Source: Thomasclavelia sp.
GTDB taxonomy: Bacteria; Bacillota_I; Bacilli_A; Erysipelotrichales; Coprobacillaceae
DNA length: 64,000 bases
NCBI GenBank assembly: GCA_028749475.1
Contig: JAQVWN010000005.1
Location: 1-64,000, forward strand
Direction: 5' to 3'
How positions within the stretch are numbered: position 1 is the stretch's first letter; each line of letters opens with the position of its first letter. Positions 9,749 to 19,833 of this stretch are shown piece after piece. The position numbers and the translations under genes are program-made. The notes under the pieces are model-generated. The model was given only the letters and a program-made list of their open reading frames with translations. It was not told where the DNA came from and searched no databases.

Positions 9749-12364
9749 TTATAACCATTCATGGTATTTTTTAATATATATTCTCTTTATCACAGAAACA
9801 ATTAAATAATAAGCAACCATCAACAAAACTAAATACAAATAATATACTGGTGGTAACACCACAAAATTAAATGTACTTAAAGGGCTCAACAGTATTGGAG
9901 TAATAATTGTTAGGATTAAAGAAAGCAGTGTTAGTAATAATAATGGTTTACTAGCAGTTGATTCAAAGAATGGCTTCTTAGATGTACGAACATTATGAAT
10001 AATCATAAGCTCAGTACATAAACACATTACAAACCAAGCCGTTTGAAAGTAAGCTTGCTTAGAAACACTATTATAGCCTAGAATAAACCAAAATATTAGA
10101 AATGATCCAACATCAACTAAAGAAGAAGTAATTCCCATAACATTCATGAATCGACCAATTCCTTTAGTGTTCCACTTATGAGGTTTAACCAAAAATTCTT
10201 GATCAACATTGTCATAAGGAATTCCAATTTGAGAAAAATCATATATAAAGTCCTGAATTAACATTTGAATTGGCAATAAAGGTAAAAATGGTAAAAAGAT
10301 TGAAGCAATTACAATTGAAAAGACATCACCAAAATCACCGCTAAGAGCCATCTTCATATATTTAATAATATTTCCATATACTCTTCGACCTTCAATGACC
10401 CCATCATAGATAACCTTCAAACTCTTTTCTAGAAGAATAATATCACTAGCCTCTTTAGCAATATCGCTGGCACTATTAACAGATATTCCAATGTCACATT
10501 TATGTAATGATGGAGCGTCGTTAACTCCATCTCCCATATAACCTACAACATGACCTTTAGTTTTATACAAACCAACTATTCTTTCTTTTTGAAGAGGATT
10601 CATTCTTGCAAAGACATCAACTTCATCTATTACATCTAACAATTCTTCATCGCTCATCTTATCAACATCAATACCCAAAAGAATATTATCATCCCTAAGT
10701 CCAACAATATTACAAATGTTTTTTGTAGCATAAGGATTATCGCCAGTTAAGACTTTAGTAGAGATTCCTATATCTTTTAACTTACCAATTGTTCCCTTAA
10801 CATCCTTTTTAGCAGGATCTAAGAATGCAACAAAGCCTAAAAATATCATTTCATTCTCATATTTAGAACTAAATGGTTTTTCATAACCACCTTTTCTTGC
10901 TAAAGCAATAACTTGCATACCCTGCGTAGCTAAGTTTTTAGCTTCTTCATTTATTATTTGAATTTGTTTATCAGTTAAATCAATAACTTTATCTTTATCT
11001 AATGCTTTAGAGCAACTTTTAATTACTTCTTCTAACGCTCCTTTAGTGATTATTTGATAACTATTGTCCTTCTTTACAACTACTGATACTTTTTTTCGAT
11101 TATAATCAAAAGGAATTTCATCTATTTTTAAATATTCTGCACATTCTTGATTTAGTTTATGTTGTTTGCCATAAGAGATAATTGCTCTATCAACTAAGTT
11201 TTTTATACCAGTTGAAAAGTAAGCATTTAAATAAGCATCTTTTAAAATATCTAGATTGCTATTACCATTAATATCAATATATTTCTGTAAAGCTATTTTA
11301 TTAGCAGTTAAAGTACCTGTTTTATCTGTGCATAAAACATCTATTGCACCAAGATTTTGAATTGATTCTATTTTTTTAACTAAAGTTTTTTTCTTAGCTA
11401 AAGATTTTGAACCCTTAGTTAAATTAACGTTAACAATCATTGGTAACATACTTGGAGTAATACCAACTGCGACACTTAACGCAAACATAATTGCTTCATA
11501 ATAGTTGCCATGTAAAACAATATTAATAACTAATACCCCAATACAAACAACAACCATATATTTAAGTAAAAGATCAGTAATCTTTTTCATTCCTTTGTCA
11601 AAGTTTGTAACTTCTTTTTTGGTATCAACTTCTTGACCCATCATGCCTAGGTAAGTATCAAATCCAGTATTAATTACGACACCAGTAGCCATCCCACTAA
11701 TGACAGAAGAACCCATTAAACATAAATTATTCATTTCAAATATTTGACTGACTTGATTATACTCAACAGATTTTCGAACAGGTTTGCTTTCACCTGTAAA
11801 GACAGATTGATTAAGGTACAAGTCTTTAGACTCTATAATCATCAAATCAGCCGGTATAATACTACCAGCATTTAACTTAACAATATCCCCTACCACAACA
11901 TTTTCTACTCTTTTAGTTACAATTTTATTATTTCTAACTAAAGTTGTAGATGTATAAATCTGTTCTTTCAATCTTTTGTTAAATTTATAAACCGAATAAT
12001 CTTGAACAAATCTAATAACTGCTGAAACAATAGCAATTAACACTATTATAAAAGAGCCTAGCACATCTCCTAAAAAACAATTAACTACTGCCAGAATAAG
12101 AAGAATTATAATAAATTGATCTTGAAAGGATTTTATAAAGAAATATAACCATCCATGATTATCTTCTTTTACTACTTTATTCAATCCATCTTCTTGTCTT
12201 CTTTTATGAACTTCTAAAGTTTTTAAACCATCTAAAGAAGTTTCAAATCTTTTTAAGACTTCATCTTCATTAAGTTTTAAAAACTCTTGGTATTTATTAC
12301 CCAAATCATTATTTGAGTGTTGTAAGTTGTTGCGACTCTTTTTAATATCAAATATATCAATCAT
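9749..12364 (-). CDS. mgtA: P-type (P3B-like) magnesium-transporting ATPase
   Basis: The 871-residue protein is a P-type ATPase closest by eye to MgtA/MgtB importers. It has TGES (190-193), the phosphorylated Asp in CTDKTGTLT (Asp347), and GDGVNDAPS. MgtA-like segments include NFDKGMKKI, FLPFLPLLPIQMLIQD and IGRFM. The family motif TPEMLP of helix 4 reads TPSMLP here, so the usual intramembrane Glu is Ser305. I chose the ATG at 12364 because AGAGGG precedes it; a GTG three codons upstream sits on the ribosome site. A TATAAT at 12385-12390 gives a short leader of only some 20 bases, leaving no room for an M-box riboswitch. Substrate is inferred. Confidence 0.85.
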   Translation of the reverse strand: MIDIFDIKKSRNNLQHSNNDLGNKYQEFLKLNEDEVLKRFETSLDGLKTLEVHKRRQEDGLNKVVKEDNHGWLYFFIKSFQDQFIIILLILAVVNCFLGDVLGSFIIVLIAIVSAVIRFVQDYSVYKFNKRLKEQIYTSTTLVRNNKIVTKRVENVVVGDIVKLNAGSIIPADLMIIESKDLYLNQSVFTGESKPVRKSVEYNQVSQIFEMNNLCLMGSSVISGMATGVVINTGFDTYLGMMGQEVDTKKEVTNFDKGMKKITDLLLKYMVVVCIGVLVINIVLHGNYYEAIMFALSVAVGITPSMLPMIVNVNLTKGSKSLAKKKTLVKKIESIQNLGAIDVLCTDKTGTLTANKIALQKYIDINGNSNLDILKDAYLNAYFSTGIKNLVDRAIISYGKQHKLNQECAEYLKIDEIPFDYNRKKVSVVVKKDNSYQIITKGALEEVIKSCSKALDKDKVIDLTDKQIQIINEEAKNLATQGMQVIALARKGGYEKPFSSKYENEMIFLGFVAFLDPAKKDVKGTIGKLKDIGISTKVLTGDNPYATKNICNIVGLRDDNILLGIDVDKMSDEELLDVIDEVDVFARMNPLQKERIVGLYKTKGHVVGYMGDGVNDAPSLHKCDIGISVNSASDIAKEASDIILLEKSLKVIYDGVIEGRRVYGNIIKYMKMALSGDFGDVFSIVIASIFLPFLPLLPIQMLIQDFIYDFSQIGIPYDNVDQEFLVKPHKWNTKGIGRFMNVMGITSSLVDVGSFLIFWFILGYNSVSKQAYFQTAWFVMCLCTELMIIHNVRTSKKPFFESTASKPLLLLTLLSLILTIITPILLSPLSTFNFVVLPPVYYLYLVLLMVAYYLIVSVIKRIYIKKYHEWL

Positions 12365-12408
12365 AAAAATCACCCTCTTTAATAATTATAAACCTTATAA
12401 AAGAAACT

Positions 12409-12444
12409 AAAAAGCCTAGATTAACAAACATTTCTAGGCTTTTT
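12409..12444 (-). terminator. terminator overlapping a stop codon
   Basis: A perfect 12-bp stem AAAAAGCCTAGA / TCTAGGCTTTTT with a 12-nt loop ends the metallophosphatase/dehydrogenase operon. The stop codon of the dehydrogenase (12421-12423) lies in the loop. It isolates mgtA from the upstream operon. Confidence 0.9.
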
Positions 12445-13803
12445 CAATTTGTATGATTTAATATTTAAGGCTACTTCTTTAATAACTCTATTTCGAGCTT
12501 CAACTGTTCCCCAAGCTACATGAGGAGTAAGTAATAATTTATTGTTATCTTTAATAGTTAAGAGTTTTGAATCAATAGATAAAGGTTCATTTTCAAATAC
12601 ATCTAATGCAGCAGCCAAAATTTGATTATTAATCAAAGCGTTAGCTAAGTCATTTTCATTAACTATTTTACCACGTCCAACATTGACTAAAATTGCTGAA
12701 TCTTTCATTAGAATAAATGATGCTTCATCAAATAAATTAACTGTAGCTTCACTTAATGGAGCATGAATAGTTATGATATCTGACTTTTTAAGTAATGTTT
12801 TATAATCCACTTGTTCATATATTTGATGATTATTTTTACCACTAGTTGAATAGTAAATAACATTACAACCTAAATCCGTCGCTATTTTAGCAACAGACCT
12901 TCCTATTTCACCCATGCCAACTATTCCCCAAGTTTTTCCTTCCAACTCATTAAAGTGTTCACCAAAATAACTAAAATGTCCACTTGTTGAATACTTACCA
13001 CTTTTAACATAATCATTATAAAAACTTAGTTTATTATTCAAACTTGTTACAAGGGCAAGAGTATGTTGAACTACACTGCTGGTAGAATATCCTTTAACAT
13101 TACAAACTGTAATATTGTGATCATGACAATAATCAACATCAATATTGTTATAACCTGTAGCTGTTACACAAATAAGTTTTACATTCTTAGCATTTTCTAA
13201 TTCTTTTTTACCTAAGTAGTATTTATTTGTGATGACACACTCACTATCTTTGATAAGTACAGGTATATCTTCTTGTTTGATACCACTTAATAATTCTATA
13301 TTTCCACATTCTTTAATTTCATCAAATTTTATATCATCACCAATAGTATTAGAATCTAAAAAAGTAATTTTAAATTCTTGAGATTTCATCATATCAATGA
13401 ATCCATCTACATCAAATTTCTTTAAAAGCTTACCTAAAGTGTACGCTTCTTTCATAAGTAAAATTGATGATTCATTAGCAACGCCACACATTTCATTATG
13501 AATTACTTCAAAGCTCAAATCTTTTTGAAGCATGCCTATTCCCAAGGCGTTTTGAGTCATTTCTTTATCTTCTTGGTAAGCATTCAATATTTCATTAAAG
13601 AAATTATCATTAGCTTGTTTACACTTAACAATACATTCTTCAATCTCAATATCATCTTTAAAATAAGTCATAAATGTATCGTTAAATAATAAAGGTAAAA
13701 CTATGTCGTATATTTTCATTGGGACAATATCATACCCTTTGGTAAAGTTATAAAGTAAGGCCAGTCCTAATTTTTCATCTTTCATTCCATCAACTAGTTT
13801 CAT
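12421..13803 (-). CDS. D-2-hydroxyacid dehydrogenase with extra N-terminal domain
   Basis: The C-terminal ~315 residues of this 460-residue protein form a complete NAD-dependent D-2-hydroxyacid dehydrogenase: GMGEIG dinucleotide loop (296-301), NVGRGKIVN with Arg377, DVFENEP with the catalytic Glu, and LTPHVAWGT with His428. This resembles glycerate/hydroxypyruvate reductases. The first ~143 residues are an unrelated, mostly helical domain absent from ordinary members (usually about 310-330 residues). I cannot name it with confidence; its LALLYNFTKGY and IVLPLLF segments recall 'middle component' proteins of three-component ABC systems, only an impression. The ATG at 13803 follows GGAGG. It starts one base after the metallophosphatase gene, so the two form an operon ended by the hairpin at 12409. 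Confidence 0.85.
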   Translation of the reverse strand: MKLVDGMKDEKLGLALLYNFTKGYDIVPMKIYDIVLPLLFNDTFMTYFKDDIEIEECIVKCKQANDNFFNEILNAYQEDKEMTQNALGIGMLQKDLSFEVIHNEMCGVANESSILLMKEAYTLGKLLKKFDVDGFIDMMKSQEFKITFLDSNTIGDDIKFDEIKECGNIELLSGIKQEDIPVLIKDSECVITNKYYLGKKELENAKNVKLICVTATGYNNIDVDYCHDHNITVCNVKGYSTSSVVQHTLALVTSLNNKLSFYNDYVKSGKYSTSGHFSYFGEHFNELEGKTWGIVGMGEIGRSVAKIATDLGCNVIYYSTSGKNNHQIYEQVDYKTLLKKSDIITIHAPLSEATVNLFDEASFILMKDSAILVNVGRGKIVNENDLANALINNQILAAALDVFENEPLSIDSKLLTIKDNNKLLLTPHVAWGTVEARNRVIKEVALNIKSYKLKKPRNVC

Positions 13804-13804
13804 A

Positions 13805-15250
13805 TTAATCCTCCAATACATTAATCTTTAAACGATGTCTTTCAAATTTACTCATATCATCAAAGAACACCAAGCAATAAACAAACTTATGGGTCTTTTC
13901 ATCATATTTTAAAAGATTGTAGTTTATATATCTTGAGCGGCTTTCTTTAACTCCGCCACCACATGCTGATCCACCAGCAATAACGTTTATATCCCCCATT
14001 TTATAAATATAAGGAATATGTTTATGTCCATGGAAGACATAGTGAACATTGTTCTTTTTTAAAAATTTTATTACTTCTTCACTGTCTTGTAAGGCTTTAG
14101 AAGAATCCATCATTTTGCCAATAAAGATTTTTTCTGACCATTTAGTTTTTAAAAAATCATCTTTTTTGATTGGTAATAGATGATGATGAATCATAGCACA
14201 AATAGTGTAATCATCAATATTACTAATAGTATCTAATTCATCTTGAATTTCTTTTAATTTAATAGATCCTACTTTACCCCTAGCTAGATTTCCTTCACTA
14301 GTAGAATCAATTTTTACAATAATTATTTTGTCTTCTTCATAGACTTTAATATTTTCACCTAATAAATAAGCTACTACTTTAGTCTTTTGTGATCTTAAAA
14401 AATTAAACCCATGAGTTATTACATCATGATTACCAAGCACAAACGTAACATCAGCATTGATACTTTTCTTAAGGTCGTTCATAAACGCACTAGCAAGATA
14501 CATATTTTCTCGATTAGGTGATTCCATTAAATCACCTGTAAATAATACTTTTATTTTTTTATCAGTATTCAATTGTTGGTATAAATCATTTAATGATTCT
14601 TTTAAAGTCTCGAGACCCAGTTCACTCTTTTTAGTTCCTAAATGAGTATCGGATAAATGCAAAATATAAGTATCGTGATTTTTTTCATCATCGAATATTT
14701 CGTTAGATTCAATTTTATTAAAGATAGAATCCAACTCTTCAAGTTTATTTACAGCAATAAATTTTGATTTATTATCTTTAAAGATTAAAACACCAGGCCA
14801 CTTTTCAATATTTAAAATAGCTTGCATAAATGAAGGATAAACTCCATATAAAGATAAATCACTTTTAGATATCTTTTCTTCAATAAAATAAAATGAATAA
14901 TTAGATTTTTGATATTTATTTACAGTGCTACGATTTAAAACTTCTTCATTTAATCCAGGTAAAAAAACAATTTGATATTTATCTTTCTCAATCAGTTTTA
15001 AAGATTTTAAGTTATCTACAAAGTTTGTTTTTAAAACATAATCAATTTCTTCAACATCATTTGCTTTACGAATTAATGAATATTCTTCTTCAGATATTTC
15101 TTGAACAAATCTTAGATTTTTATTATTTTTAATAGCCCAATTTTTAAACTCTAAAAGATTTTCATATGAATCATTAAAATATTGCAAAATATCACCTTTG
15201 GGATTGAATAATAAATTCCAATACATATTCAACATATCAAATTGATTCAT
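13805..15250 (-). CDS. calcineurin-like metallophosphoesterase with novel N-terminal domain
   Basis: Residues ~195-440 carry all metallophosphoesterase metal motifs: HLSDTHLG (DxH at 201-203), FTGDLMES, LGNHDV (273-276), IHHHLLP and FHGHKH (408-411). Two metal ions and a phosphoester substrate are therefore expected. The first ~190 residues match nothing I recognise; they contain many Lys/Glu and aromatic residues and no signal peptide, so the protein is probably cytosolic. The ATG at 15250 follows AAGGAAGG; the GTG three codons upstream lies on the ribosome site. It directly precedes the fused hydroxyacid dehydrogenase, with which it is probably co-transcribed. The substrate could be a nucleotide, a sugar phosphate or a protein. 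Confidence 0.85.
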   Translation of the reverse strand: MNQFDMLNMYWNLLFNPKGDILQYFNDSYENLLEFKNWAIKNNKNLRFVQEISEEEYSLIRKANDVEEIDYVLKTNFVDNLKSLKLIEKDKYQIVFLPGLNEEVLNRSTVNKYQKSNYSFYFIEEKISKSDLSLYGVYPSFMQAILNIEKWPGVLIFKDNKSKFIAVNKLEELDSIFNKIESNEIFDDEKNHDTYILHLSDTHLGTKKSELGLETLKESLNDLYQQLNTDKKIKVLFTGDLMESPNRENMYLASAFMNDLKKSINADVTFVLGNHDVITHGFNFLRSQKTKVVAYLLGENIKVYEEDKIIIVKIDSTSEGNLARGKVGSIKLKEIQDELDTISNIDDYTICAMIHHHLLPIKKDDFLKTKWSEKIFIGKMMDSSKALQDSEEVIKFLKKNNVHYVFHGHKHIPYIYKMGDINVIAGGSACGGGVKESRSRYINYNLLKYDEKTHKFVYCLVFFDDMSKFERHRLKINVLED

Positions 15251-15265
15251 ATGATTCACCTTCCT

Positions 15266-16651
15266 TTAGAATTTTAAATTTCTTGGTGTACGAGGGAATG
15301 GTTCTACGTCCCTAATATTTTCCATACCAGTCATATACATAAGTAAACGATCAAAACCTAGACCAAAACCAGCATGCTTACATCCACCAAAGCGACGAAG
15401 ATCCATATACCATTGAAGTATTTCTTCATTCATACCTTTTTCTTTCATCATTTTTTCTAGAACATCATAACGTTCTTCTCTTTGAGATCCACCAACTAAC
15501 TCACCTATTCCAGGAACAAGTAAATCACAAGCAGCTACAGTTTTACCATCATCATTTAAACGCATATAGAATGCTTTAATATCTTTAGGATAATCTGTTA
15601 AAAAGACTGGACCTTTTACTATTTTTTCACAGATATATCTTTCATGTTCAGAATTTAAATCCATTCCCCATTCAACTTTATTTTTAAACTTAACATCTGC
15701 TTTTAATAAATAATCAATAGCCTGTGTATAAGTCATTCTTTTAAAATGAGAATTTCTAACATGTTTAATTCTATTTATACAATCATGATCAATCATACTT
15801 TCAAAGAATTTCATTTCTTCAGAAGCATTATCTAAGGCATAATCAATACAGAATTTAATCATATCTTCGATTAAATCCATATCATCTTCTAAATCAGCAA
15901 AAGCAATTTCTGGTTCAATCATCCAAAATTCAGATGCATGTCTAGAAGTATTAGAATTTTCAGCTCTAAAAGCTGGACCAAATGTATATACATCACGATA
16001 AGCCATCGCAAAAGCTTCAACATGAAGTTGACCAGTAACTGTTAGATAAGCTTCTTTACCAAAGAAATCATCTTCAAAGTTTGTATCATCGATAGTAGTA
16101 GCTCTAAACATTTCTCCAGCCCCTTCACCATCATTACTAGTAATAATAGGAGTATGAACATAAACAAATCCTTGAGATTGGAAGAATTCATGAATAGCCA
16201 TTGATAATACTGATCTAAGTCTAAACATTGCATAGAATGAATTAGCTCTAACTCTTAAATGAGGTATTTCACGCATATATTCAAAAGAATGTCTTTTCTT
16301 TTGAAGAGGAAAATCATTATCGCATAAACCTTCAACTACCACTTCTTTAGCTTCTAATTCAAATGGTTGTTTAGAATCAGGTGTAAGTTTAAATTTTCCC
16401 ATTACTTTAACACTACTACCGGTAGTAATATGACTAACTTCATCATAGTTTTCAATACTATCTTTAGAATATACAACTTGTAAATTCTTAAAATAAGTTC
16501 CATCATTTAAAGCTAAAAAGCCAATATTTCCTGAATCACGGTTCGTCCGAACCCATCCTTCTAATTCAATATATTCAACACCTTCAATTTCTAAGTCTTC
16601 ACCAAACTTAAGCATTTCATATAATTCTCTAACAGTTATAAAATCAAACAT
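15266..16651 (-). CDS. asnS: asparaginyl-tRNA synthetase
   Basis: AsnRS charges tRNA-Asn. The 461-residue length fits the family. The N-terminal OB-fold anticodon domain ([21 protein letters not shown]) is followed by class II motif 2 ([21 protein letters not shown]) and motif 3 ([15 protein letters not shown]). The ATG is preceded by GGAGGG. It lies downstream of rex with a 51-base gap and upstream of the metallophosphatase with a 15-base gap, so transcription may continue into that operon. In Bacillus asnS sits beside dnaD and nth; here dnaD-nth is about 28 kb away, so this part of the order has been rearranged. Confidence 0.97.
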   Translation of the reverse strand: MFDFITVRELYEMLKFGEDLEIEGVEYIELEGWVRTNRDSGNIGFLALNDGTYFKNLQVVYSKDSIENYDEVSHITTGSSVKVMGKFKLTPDSKQPFELEAKEVVVEGLCDNDFPLQKKRHSFEYMREIPHLRVRANSFYAMFRLRSVLSMAIHEFFQSQGFVYVHTPIITSNDGEGAGEMFRATTIDDTNFEDDFFGKEAYLTVTGQLHVEAFAMAYRDVYTFGPAFRAENSNTSRHASEFWMIEPEIAFADLEDDMDLIEDMIKFCIDYALDNASEEMKFFESMIDHDCINRIKHVRNSHFKRMTYTQAIDYLLKADVKFKNKVEWGMDLNSEHERYICEKIVKGPVFLTDYPKDIKAFYMRLNDDGKTVAACDLLVPGIGELVGGSQREERYDVLEKMMKEKGMNEEILQWYMDLRRFGGCKHAGFGLGFDRLLMYMTGMENIRDVEPFPRTPRNLKF

Positions 16652-16702
16652 ATAAACCCTCCATTTTTTTAATTATCACATCTATTAAAACTTTAAACAA
16701 GA

Positions 16703-17335
16703 TTATTGTTTAGAGTTCATCTTAATTACTAATTCTTGAATTGCGACTACAACATCTACTGGTTGAACTTCAATTCCCTTAGGAACAGTAAAATGAGAAT
16801 GTGTAAAATCGACTATTCCTTTAATTCCTAAGTCTACTAGTTTATCTACAGTTTCTTGAACATTATCAGAAATAGATAAGATAGCTATTTCGCATCCTTT
16901 TGGGAAAGTACTTTTCAAATCTTTCATTTGATGAATTTTTATTCCAAAGCTTTCTCCTTCTTTATTAGGATCCGCATCATAAGCACATACTATCTTACCA
17001 ACAGTATACTGCCAACGATTATATTTTAATATAGCACTACCTAGATTACCTACTCCAATTAAAATGATTGATTCATCAAGGTTAAGGCCAAGTACTTCCG
17101 ATAAACTTTCAATTAGTTTTTTTACATCATATCCTTTTCCAGGTCTTCCAAAGTTATCGGTCTTAGAAAGATAAGTGAAATCTCTTCTAATTGTAGTATC
17201 AGAAATGCTGGTTAAACCAGCTAGTTCTGATGATTGACAAGAATCCTTTCCTTCATGTTGAATCTTTCTTAAAACTTTTAAATAAATCGGAAAACGTTGC
17301 ATTGTAGCTTTGGAAATAGTTTCTTTACTTTTCAT
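16703..17335 (-). CDS. rex: redox-sensing transcriptional repressor Rex
   Basis: Rex binds DNA when NAD+ is high and releases it on NADH binding, controlling fermentation and hydrogen genes. The 210-residue protein has an N-terminal winged helix (SISDTTIRRDFTYLSK as recognition region, residues 43-58), GKGYDV, and the Rossmann loop GVGNLG at 94-99, with a C-terminal swap helix. It overlaps the end of tsaD by 11 bases, so it is co-translated with the t6A genes. Likely targets in this window are the alcohol dehydrogenase and hydrogenase genes, but I found no convincing full Rex operator. Confidence 0.95.
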   Translation of the reverse strand: MKSKETISKATMQRFPIYLKVLRKIQHEGKDSCQSSELAGLTSISDTTIRRDFTYLSKTDNFGRPGKGYDVKKLIESLSEVLGLNLDESIILIGVGNLGSAILKYNRWQYTVGKIVCAYDADPNKEGESFGIKIHQMKDLKSTFPKGCEIAILSISDNVQETVDKLVDLGIKGIVDFTHSHFTVPKGIEVQPVDVVVAIQELVIKMNSKQ

Positions 17336-18353
17336 AAGCTTTCCTACTTTCGTTTTCTAAATCAAGATATGGTTTAACACCTAAGGATAAATCATCAAAC
17401 ATCTTTAATTCATACATTTGCCTAGCAGCAAGAGCAATCATTTTAGCATTGTCAGTACAACAATCCATTGGTGGTAAGTTTAAAGAAACCCCATCTAATT
17501 TATTTATTTCTTGAGATAGTATTTCTCTTAACCCTTTATTAGCACTAACACCACCTGCAACAACAATATTTTTAATATTATATTTGTTGGTGGCATGTAA
17601 TGTTTTATCAACTAGTGTTTTAATAACAACATCTTGAAAAGATGAAGCTAAGTCTTCTTTTCGTATTTCTTCATTTCTTTGAGAGGCATTATGAGCCAGA
17701 TTAATAACGGCACTTTTTAAACCACTAAAAGAAAAATTAAAACTATTATCATTTAAAGGCATTGGTAAATCATAAGTTGGTTTTCCAAGATGAGCCATCT
17801 TATCAATTACTGGTCCACCTGGATAAGGAAGATTTAAAACTCTTCCAACCTTATCATAAGCTTCCCCAACAGCATCATCTAATGTTTCACCAATTACTTT
17901 AAAACTAAAAGGTTTATCTATTAAGACTAGTTCTGTGTGTCCCCCACTAACTACCAAAGCTAAAGAAGGATAATTCATATCCTTAGAAGCGTTATTAGCA
18001 TAAATATGACCAGCAATATGGTGAACTCCAATAAGTGGTTTATTAAATGTTAGAGCTAGTGTTTTAGCAGCTTGAAGTCCAATATGTAAGGATCCTACAA
18101 GTCCAGGGCCTTTGGTTACAGCAATAGCGTCAATATCATTCATGGAAATATTGGCTTTATTTAAAGTTTCTTTTAAAACATAAGAAACGGATTCGACATG
18201 TTTTCTTGAAGCAATTTCAGGAACCACCCCACCATATAAGGCATGAACATCAATTTGACTTGAAACTACACTACTTAAAAAAGTATGTTTATCTTTTAAA
18301 ATAGCCATCGCCATTTCATCACAACTTGATTCGATTGCAAGTATTGTTGCCAT
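17325..18353 (-). CDS. tsaD: tRNA t6A37 threonylcarbamoyltransferase
   Basis: TsaD transfers the threonylcarbamoyl group to A37 of ANN-decoding tRNAs, working with TsaB and TsaE. The 342-residue protein shows the ASKHA start ILAIESSCDE, the metal-binding HHIAGH (111-116), VSGGHTELV and the GGVSANKGLR loop. It starts one base after the rimI stop in a TAATATG arrangement with GGAGGGG upstream, so it is coupled to rimI. The cluster ntdP-tsaE-tsaB-rimI-tsaD-rex is compact and typical for Firmicutes. Confidence 0.97.
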   Translation of the reverse strand: MATILAIESSCDEMAMAILKDKHTFLSSVVSSQIDVHALYGGVVPEIASRKHVESVSYVLKETLNKANISMNDIDAIAVTKGPGLVGSLHIGLQAAKTLALTFNKPLIGVHHIAGHIYANNASKDMNYPSLALVVSGGHTELVLIDKPFSFKVIGETLDDAVGEAYDKVGRVLNLPYPGGPVIDKMAHLGKPTYDLPMPLNDNSFNFSFSGLKSAVINLAHNASQRNEEIRKEDLASSFQDVVIKTLVDKTLHATNKYNIKNIVVAGGVSANKGLREILSQEINKLDGVSLNLPPMDCCTDNAKMIALAARQMYELKMFDDLSLGVKPYLDLENESRKAYEK

Positions 18354-18354
18354 A

Positions 18355-18795
18355 TTACCCCTCCATTTCTTTTACATATAAATAAGCATCTTCACCAGTA
18401 TCACTATAATAATTTTTTCTAGTAGATACTTTTTTAAATCCATGCTTCTCATATAAATTTATTGCTTTTGCATTAGAAGTCCTTACTTCTAAATTAATAC
18501 TACAATTATTATTTATACTTTCTTCAATTATTTTATTTATTAAAATGCTGCCAATTCCTTTTCTTTGAAAATCTTTAGCTACAGCAATTCGACTAATTTG
18601 AATTTGATCTCCTAAAAAATAAGAACCGATAAAACCTATTATTCTATTATCTTCTTCTGCTAATAGATAATAACTAAAAGGATTATTGTTTAATTCATAT
18701 AGATAAATATCTTTTGACCAATTACTATTAAAATTTTCATTATCTATTAAAACAATATCTTCTAAGTCATCTTCATTAACTTCTCTAACTAACAT
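18355..18795 (-). CDS. rimI: ribosomal-protein-alanine N-acetyltransferase
   Basis: A 146-residue GNAT acyltransferase with the acetyl-CoA site QRKGIGSILI (R/QxxGxG/A) and the C-terminal NAKAINLYEKHGF typical of RimI. RimI acetylates the N-terminus of ribosomal protein S18 in enterobacteria; target assignment here rests on position between tsaB and tsaD, the usual RimI location. It overlaps tsaB by 7 bases. Confidence 0.88.
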   Translation of the reverse strand: MLVREVNEDDLEDIVLIDNENFNSNWSKDIYLYELNNNPFSYYLLAEEDNRIIGFIGSYFLGDQIQISRIAVAKDFQRKGIGSILINKIIEESINNNCSINLEVRTSNAKAINLYEKHGFKKVSTRKNYYSDTGEDAYLYVKEMEG

Positions 18796-19391
18796 ATTTT
18801 TTTAGCCTCAACATCTTTAATATAATGTGGAACTAAAGCATCAACATCTTTTTCATATTCAATCGTTTTAGATAATTCATAAATGTTTTTACCTAAATCA
18901 ATTTTTTCTTCCTTAACATTTACTAAATTAGTGTCACCAACTACTTTATAACCTGGATAGTCTTTAATAAATTCCTCAAAAGAATCAATATTAATTAAAC
19001 CTTCTTCTTTTTCTAATATTCCATTATTATAAATACCATAATAGAGTTTATTACTGCGAGCATCAATAATAGAAATACTTTTGTCATTACCAGCATAAGC
19101 TTCCAAAGAAGAAACAGTCTTTACTTTAATGTTTGTAGTGGCAGCAATAACTTTAGCAATTGTCATTGCAACTCTAACACCGGTATAGCTTCCTGGACCT
19201 TTAGTAATTATTATTTCATCATAATCTAATACTTTAGTATTTGTTTCATTTAATAAATCATTTAAAACGACAATTGTATTTTCTGATTGTCTTTTATTGC
19301 CTTCTTCATTATATGAAGCTAATAATTTATCGTCTTCATATAATGAAACAATTAAGTATTTATTTGAAGTATCTATTACTATTGATTTCAT
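18789..19391 (-). CDS. tsaB: t6A biosynthesis protein TsaB
   Basis: TsaB is the inactive ASKHA partner that binds TsaD and TsaE for t6A formation. The 200-residue protein has the family start SIVIDTSNKYLIVSLYED and the GPGSYTGVRVAMTIAK motif. It shares an ATGA overlap with the end of tsaE and has GGAGG within the tsaE 3' end, indicating translational coupling. Confidence 0.93.
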   Translation of the reverse strand: MKSIVIDTSNKYLIVSLYEDDKLLASYNEEGNKRQSENTIVVLNDLLNETNTKVLDYDEIIITKGPGSYTGVRVAMTIAKVIAATTNIKVKTVSSLEAYAGNDKSISIIDARSNKLYYGIYNNGILEKEEGLINIDSFEEFIKDYPGYKVVGDTNLVNVKEEKIDLGKNIYELSKTIEYEKDVDALVPHYIKDVEAKKIC

Positions 19392-19831
19392 AGTAAATCC
19401 TCCATCAGTTTCTTATAATAATCTCCTATTGGGTTAAAAGTAAAAACTCTTTGTCCCTTATCATTAATGGCAATATTTATTTCTAATCGTTCTACAGGAA
19501 GAATATTTTCAATAAAATTAGCCCACTCAACAACACATACATCATTACTATCAAATACTTCTTCAAATCCTAATTCATCATCTTGACCTTCAAGTCGGTA
19601 AGCATCAAAGTGTGATAAATTCTTACTTCCTTGATATTGTTTTAAAATCGTAAAGGTTGGAGAATTGATTACCCTTGTAATATTCATTCCCTTACCTATA
19701 CCTTTAGTGAAAGTCGTTTTGCCTGCCCCTAAATCACCACTTAAAGTAATAAGACTGTGAGGTTTAATTAAACTACCTAATTTATAACCTAGTTCAATTG
19801 TTTGTTTTTCATTATTAGTTATTACTTTCAT
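19388..19831 (-). CDS. tsaE: t6A biosynthesis ATPase TsaE
   Basis: TsaE is the small P-loop ATPase that drives the TsaBD complex. The 147-residue product has Walker A GDLGAGKTT (32-40), INSPTFTILKQY and HFDAYRL. I place the start at 19831, where AAAGGA precedes the ATG; the longer frame to 19867 would run into ntdP. It begins 2 bases after ntdP and overlaps tsaB by 4. Confidence 0.94.
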   Translation of the reverse strand: MKVITNNEKQTIELGYKLGSLIKPHSLITLSGDLGAGKTTFTKGIGKGMNITRVINSPTFTILKQYQGSKNLSHFDAYRLEGQDDELGFEEVFDSNDVCVVEWANFIENILPVERLEINIAINDKGQRVFTFNPIGDYYKKLMEDLL

Positions 19832-19833
19832 AT

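Noticed and set aside
12365-12408. M-box magnesium riboswitch before mgtA
   Set aside because: The leader is only about 20-40 bases long, too short for the aptamer, and no conserved element is seen.
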